The notes beneath the pieces were generated by a model. That model was not told where the DNA came from. It made no database searches and saw only the letters and a list, made by a program, of their open reading frames with translations. From NCBI RefSeq assembly GCF_016863495.1, contig NZ_BOOZ01000005.1, forward strand, positions 62,001 through 126,000: a DNA stretch of 64,000 nt, written 5' to 3'. The DNA comes from Micromonospora andamanensis. GTDB lineage: Bacteria > Actinomycetota > Actinomycetes > Mycobacteriales > Micromonosporaceae. Below, piece by piece: positions 60,749 to 64,000 of the stretch. Made by a program: the position numbers and the translations under genes. The number at the start of each line of letters is the position of its first letter. The stretch's first letter is position 1.

Positions 60749-61468
60749 TCAGCGGCGGGGCTCCCAGCTGAACAGGCGGCGGGCCAGCACGACGGCCACG
60801 ACGACCCAGCCCAGCGTCGGGCCCAGCAGGAGCAGGGAGTCGGTCACGGCGACGCCGCCGTTCCAGGCGTTCATCACCATCTCGGTGGCGGAACCACCGG
60901 GTAGCAGCCGCTTGAGCAGGGCGAGATCCTCGGTGCCGCTGATGCCCACCCAACTGGTCACGCCGATCACGCCGAGGGTGACCGGCAGGGTGGTGACCTG
61001 GGCGTGCTCGGGTGAGTTCGTCAGGCCGGCGGTGGCCAGCCCCAGACCGAGCAGCATGGCCACGGTCGCGACGATCGCCACCACCAGCAGGGGTATGTTG
61101 GCCGGCCCGCCGGCGACCATGGCCAGGGCGGTCAGGATCGCGGCGACCTGCACCACGGCGACGACTGTGGCGGGCAGCAGCAGGCCGGCGATGATGCCGG
61201 TGTCCCCGATGGCCGTGGAGCGCAGCCGCTTGAGGAACAGGTTCTGCCGCCGGGACGCCAGGGTGGTCACGGTCGTGGCGTAGAGCCCGAACGCGGCCAC
61301 TGTGAACAGCACGATCGCCGCGATGTAGCCGAGGCTGCCGAGGCTCGCGAAGGTCTCGTGCTGACGGACGAAGTACCCGGAGACGACCACCGGGATGATG
61401 AAGCTAGTGACCAGCACCAGCCGGTTCCGGAAGATCTGGATCAGCTCGCTGAACGCGATGGGAAACAC
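60749..61468 (-). CDS. ABC-2 type exporter permease
   Basis: A 239-aa membrane subunit of an ABC exporter. Seen: FPIAFSELIQIFRNRLVLVTSFIIPVVVSGYFVRQ, then about six hydrophobic segments and the short loop RRQNLFLKRLRSTAIGDTGIIAGLLL typical of ABC-2 permeases of the drug-resistance type. GAGAGGA is 11 nt before the GTG. It follows the ATPase by 26 nt on the same strand. Cargo unknown; export of a peptide or antibiotic is likely given the divergent two-component system. Confidence 0.87.
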   Translation of the reverse strand: MFPIAFSELIQIFRNRLVLVTSFIIPVVVSGYFVRQHETFASLGSLGYIAAIVLFTVAAFGLYATTVTTLASRRQNLFLKRLRSTAIGDTGIIAGLLLPATVVAVVQVAAILTALAMVAGGPANIPLLVVAIVATVAMLLGLGLATAGLTNSPEHAQVTTLPVTLGVIGVTSWVGISGTEDLALLKRLLPGGSATEMVMNAWNGGVAVTDSLLLLGPTLGWVVVAVVLARRLFSWEPRR

Positions 61469-61494
61469 AGAAGGGATTCCTCTCGGGAAACGGG

Positions 61495-62376
61495 TCAGCC
61501 GCTGATGGCGCGGAAGACGTTGTCGAGTCGGGTCGGCCCGGCCTCCAGGTCCCGCAGTTCCACCGCGTGGTCCTGCGCCCAGGAGAGCAGGATGTGCAGG
61601 TCCTTCTGGAGGCCGAAGGTCTCGATCGCGACCTTGCCGTCGCCGTTCGTGGCGGCCTGCAACGGCAGCGCCGGTGCCGTCGGCGGCACCGAGAAGCGGA
61701 TCACCGCCGGCAGGGTGCGGGTCAGCTCGGAGACCGTGCCCTCCCGGTGGAAGGTGCCCTCGTGCATGAGCCCGATCCGGTCGGCGCGCTGCTGCGCCTC
61801 CTCCAGGTAGTGCGTGGTGAGCACGATCGTCGCGCCGTTCTCCCGGAGCCGGTCGACAGTCGTCCACAGGTGGTCGCGGGACTGGACGTCCAGGCCGGTG
61901 GTCGGCTCGTCCAGGAAGATCAGCTCCGGGGTGCCGTAGACGGCTGTGGCGAAGTCCAGCCGCCGCTTCTCACCGCCGGAGAGCTGGGACACCTTCCGGC
62001 CGGCCTTGCCGATGAGGTCGACGACGTCGAGCACCCGGTCGACATCGTCGCTCCGCCGGGTGAGGGTGCCGATCAGCCGGACCGACTCACGTACCGTGAG
62101 GTCCGGGGAGAAACCACTCTCTTGGAGCATCACCCCCATCCGGGGGCGTACCACCCGGCGGTCACCCGGGTGATGTCCGAAGACGCGCACGGTGCCGGAG
62201 GTCGGCGCCCGGTGCCCTTCGATGGTCTCCAGGGTCGAGGTCTTCCCCGCCCCGTTCGTGCCGAGCAGCGCGTACAGTTCGCCACGCCGGACCTCGAACG
62301 AAAGGTCCTTCACGGCGTGGAAGTCGCCGTACTTGACGTTGAGGCGTTCGACTTCGATCACTGGTGTCGTGGACAT
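61495..62376 (-). CDS. ABC exporter ATP-binding protein
   Basis: A 293-aa ATPase of the DrrA/CcmA-like class that pairs with the ABC-2 permease. Seen: MSTTPVIEVERLNVKYGDFHAVKDLSFEVRRGELYALLGTNGAGKTSTLETIEG with Walker A GTNGAGKTS, LSGGEKRRLDFATAVYG, Walker B LIFLDEPTTGLD, and VLTTHYLEEAQQRADRI. A C-terminal 70 residues follow the DrrA-type regulatory end. Divergent from the histidine kinase gene; an inverted repeat in the shared region is a good candidate operator. Confidence 0.92.
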   Translation of the reverse strand: MSTTPVIEVERLNVKYGDFHAVKDLSFEVRRGELYALLGTNGAGKTSTLETIEGHRAPTSGTVRVFGHHPGDRRVVRPRMGVMLQESGFSPDLTVRESVRLIGTLTRRSDDVDRVLDVVDLIGKAGRKVSQLSGGEKRRLDFATAVYGTPELIFLDEPTTGLDVQSRDHLWTTVDRLRENGATIVLTTHYLEEAQQRADRIGLMHEGTFHREGTVSELTRTLPAVIRFSVPPTAPALPLQAATNGDGKVAIETFGLQKDLHILLSWAQDHAVELRDLEAGPTRLDNVFRAISG

Positions 62377-62411
62377 ACCCCAATGACAGCAGCGGTCGCT
62401 CCGATCCATCA

Positions 62412-62449
62412 GTGGCGTCACGTCACGGGTACATGTGACGTGGTGTCAC
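62412..62449. promoter_or_regulatory. Inverted repeat between ABC exporter and two-component genes
   Basis: CACGTCAC (62419-62426) and GTGACGTG (62435-62442) are perfect arms around an 8-nt spacer, extended by partial GTG/CAC flanks. It sits near the middle of the 108-bp divergent region. This is the geometry expected for a dimeric response-regulator site controlling both operons. Inferred. Confidence 0.65.
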
Positions 62450-62484
62450 TGCTCCTCCCGCCGGTACGTGGGAATACTGGCTGG

Positions 62485-63636
62485 GTGACCGCGAGATCGC
62501 CGGCCTTCACCAAGACGACGCAGAAGCGGCTGCGCCGGATCAATCTCCTCACGTCACTGCCGCCTGTCGTGTTCGCCGCTGTGGTTCTCCTGGCCACCGA
62601 CGCGCGCACCTGGTGGCATTTCATCGTCCTGGTCCCGGGTGCCGTGGCGGCCGTGGTGGCCTTCGAACGTTGGACGGCAGACGACCTCGCCCGGGTCGCT
62701 CTGCCCTGCACGGTCGTCGGGGCTGTGGTGTGGCCGCTCGGGGTGCTGCTGACCGGCAGCCCCAACGCCTACTGGGGTATCTGCGCGGTGGGGTCCCTGG
62801 CCCTGCGCCAGGTACGACGCCGGACCCTGGCAGCGGTCGGACTGTTCACCTACGTCGCCGCCGTCGGTGCGGCTCGACTCCTGGTGCAGCAGGACGACGT
62901 ACGCGGCGTCCTGATCACCTACGTCCTCGTCCCGACGGGCCTCACCATCCTGGTGACCGTCCTCACGGTCATCGGCGAACGTTTCTACGACCTCATCCGG
63001 GAGCTGGATCACGCCCGGGAGCGGGAGGCGGAGCTCGCGGTCATCCGCGAACGCGTCCGCTTCGCCAGCGATCTGCACGACATCCAGGGTCACACCCTGC
63101 ACGTGGTCAAGCTGAAGATCGCCCTGGCGCAGAAGCTGGTGCTCCGCGACGCCGATCGAGCCGAAAAGGAACTGCGCGAGACGTACGCTCTGGTGAGTGA
63201 CACCATCACCCAGACCAAGGAGCTGGCGTACGCCCAGCGCCGGCTCAACCTCTCGGCTGAACTCGAGAATGCGAAGAACCTGTTCGAGGCGGCGGGCATC
63301 CGGGTCCGGGTGACCCGGGAGGCCGAGGTGGGCCCGCGCAGCAGCGAACTGCTCGGCCAGGTCCTGCGCGAGACCACCACGAACATCCTGCGTCACGCAC
63401 AGGCCACCCAGGTGCAGATCACGCTCTCCGAATCCGGCATCGCGATCGTCAACGACGGCGTGAGCGGCGATACGCTGCCCGAGCTCAGAGGGTTGTCCAG
63501 CCTCCGGCAACGGGTGGCGGCCGACGGTGGCGAGCTGGCCGTGGAACAGCAGGACGGGCGCTTCCTGACCGCCGCGAGGTTCCCGCCCGCTCGGGCCGAT
63601 GCTGCCACCGGCGGCGTTGCGGAGGATGACCGATGA
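62485..63636 (+). CDS. Sensor histidine kinase, NarL/LiaS type
   Basis: A 383-aa membrane kinase. Seen: about five or six membrane segments in residues 18-160, a coiled linker, then the HisKA_3 H-box DLHDIQGHTLHVVKLK with phospho-accepting His198, and the HATPase region LRETTTNILRHAQATQVQITL and GLSSLRQRVAADGGEL. The short loops between helices suggest intramembrane or cell-envelope sensing, as in LiaS/bacitracin-type kinases. The GTG lacks a ribosome site and may be leaderless. Overlaps the response regulator start as ATGA. Confidence 0.92.
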   Translation: MTARSPAFTKTTQKRLRRINLLTSLPPVVFAAVVLLATDARTWWHFIVLVPGAVAAVVAFERWTADDLARVALPCTVVGAVVWPLGVLLTGSPNAYWGICAVGSLALRQVRRRTLAAVGLFTYVAAVGAARLLVQQDDVRGVLITYVLVPTGLTILVTVLTVIGERFYDLIRELDHAREREAELAVIRERVRFASDLHDIQGHTLHVVKLKIALAQKLVLRDADRAEKELRETYALVSDTITQTKELAYAQRRLNLSAELENAKNLFEAAGIRVRVTREAEVGPRSSELLGQVLRETTTNILRHAQATQVQITLSESGIAIVNDGVSGDTLPELRGLSSLRQRVAADGGELAVEQQDGRFLTAARFPPARADAATGGVAEDDR

Positions 63637-64000
63637 CCACCACCATCGTGCTCGCTGACGACGAGGCCCTGCTGCGCAAGGCGCTGGCCGCGCTGCTTCC
63701 ACTCGAAGGCGACATCGACATCGTCGCCGAGGCGACCGACGGCGAAACCGCCGTCGCGGCAACCCTGCGACACCAGCCCGACGTGCTCGTCATCGACCTG
63801 GAAATGCCCGGCGTGGACGGCCTCGGCGCGATCACGCAGATCCGTCGCGGCCGACCGGAGCAGGTGGTCCTCATGCTGACCCGGCACGCCCGGCCCGGCG
63901 TACTGCGCAAGGCGCTGAAGCTAGGCGTCCAGGGCTTCGTCAGCAAGTCGGCCGAGCCGGGCCACATCGCCTCGGTCATCACCGACCTGCACGCGGGCAA
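63633..64000 (+). CDS. Response regulator, NarL/LuxR family (partial, 3' end off window)
   Basis: The receiver domain of a two-component regulator; the window ends after about 122 residues. Seen: MTTTIVLADDEALLRKALAALLP with the acidic Asp9-Asp10, the phosphoacceptor Asp55 in VIDLEMPGVDG, Thr83 in MLTRHAR, and Lys105 in FVSKSAEP, a full set. A LuxR-type DNA-binding domain is expected after the cut but is not in view. It shares 4 nt with the kinase gene and would control the divergent exporter. Confidence 0.92.
   Translation, partial: MTTTIVLADDEALLRKALAALLPLEGDIDIVAEATDGETAVAATLRHQPDVLVIDLEMPGVDGLGAITQIRRGRPEQVVLMLTRHARPGVLRKALKLGVQGFVSKSAEPGHIASVITDLHAG

Overview
The window is a very GC-rich, gene-dense chromosomal segment from an actinomycete, most likely a Micromonosporaceae member (Micromonospora or a relative). 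That placement is inferred. It rests on many GTG starts, 1-11 nt gene overlaps, several promoters that look leaderless, actinobacterium-restricted families (SepH/DUF3071, DUF3027, DUF2530, TIGR03089, SCO6745) and two genes of the futalosine menaquinone route. I find no rRNA, tRNA, CRISPR array or prophage. There is one intact insertion sequence. Almost everything reads as core or stable accessory chromosome.

Layout. 1-5.7 kb (minus): a GH65 disaccharide phosphorylase (cut by the window start), beta-phosphoglucomutase, a membrane-anchored unknown, a hotdog-fold protein and an orphan MsmK/UgpC-type sugar ABC ATPase. 5.9-11.7 kb (minus): a wall-polymer operon of TagG/TagH-type exporter, a CDP-alcohol phosphotransferase with an extra N-terminal domain, and a GT2-TagF fusion. 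11.7-20.1 kb: L-serine dehydratase, a PspC peptide, DUF4230, then a minus run of pdxH, MFS, aldose epimerase, nitroreductase, ParB-like protein and acyl-CoA dehydrogenase. 20.3-24.2 kb (plus): citrate synthase, serC, sepH. 24.3-26.1 kb: an IS1182-like element sitting inside a convergent-junction hairpin. 26.1-34.3 kb: 2'-5' RNA ligase, an MFS pump with its MarR regulator and operator, a purine permease, DUF2530, DUF3027, an MFS-like protein and mqnB. 34.4-37.5 kb: an XRE-GNAT fusion between mqnB and mqnD, then a cold-shock protein and a HAD phosphatase. 37.6-42.4 kb: the XPB helicase and its partner protein. 42.5-47.4 kb: TIGR03089, a membrane protein, and an end-joining locus with separate LigD polymerase and ligase genes divergent from ku. 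47.6-54.1 kb: FKBP, SCO6745, HAD, quinone reductase, acyl-CoA ligase, NUDIX, DJ-1. 54.3-59.2 kb: a heptose module (HldE with a large unusual insert, GT2, GT9) with Hsp20 and DUF2231. 59.4-64 kb: PPOX-fold protein, GPP34, then an ABC-2 exporter divergent from a NarL-type two-component system that runs off the end.

How the genes fit together. GH65 and PgmB would convert a disaccharide plus phosphate to glucose 6-phosphate, and the ATPase could energise sugar uptake whose permeases lie elsewhere. The TagG-TagH-CDP-alcohol transferase-TagF set should build and export a phosphodiester-linked wall polymer. MqnB and MqnD are two steps of menaquinone synthesis. Ku, LigD-Pol and LigD-Lig form a compact end-joining set. 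HldE plus GT9 suggests ADP-heptose production and transfer in a Gram-positive cell. The exporter and two-component system share an intergenic region with an inverted repeat that looks like an operator.

The least explained signals are non-coding: a dispersed palindrome at two convergent junctions (one split by the IS), several other long perfect hairpins, an isolated 23-bp palindrome, and a tandem pair of DnaA-box-like 9-mers. No single undescribed system stands out clearly. The best candidates are the heptose module and the exporter/two-component locus.
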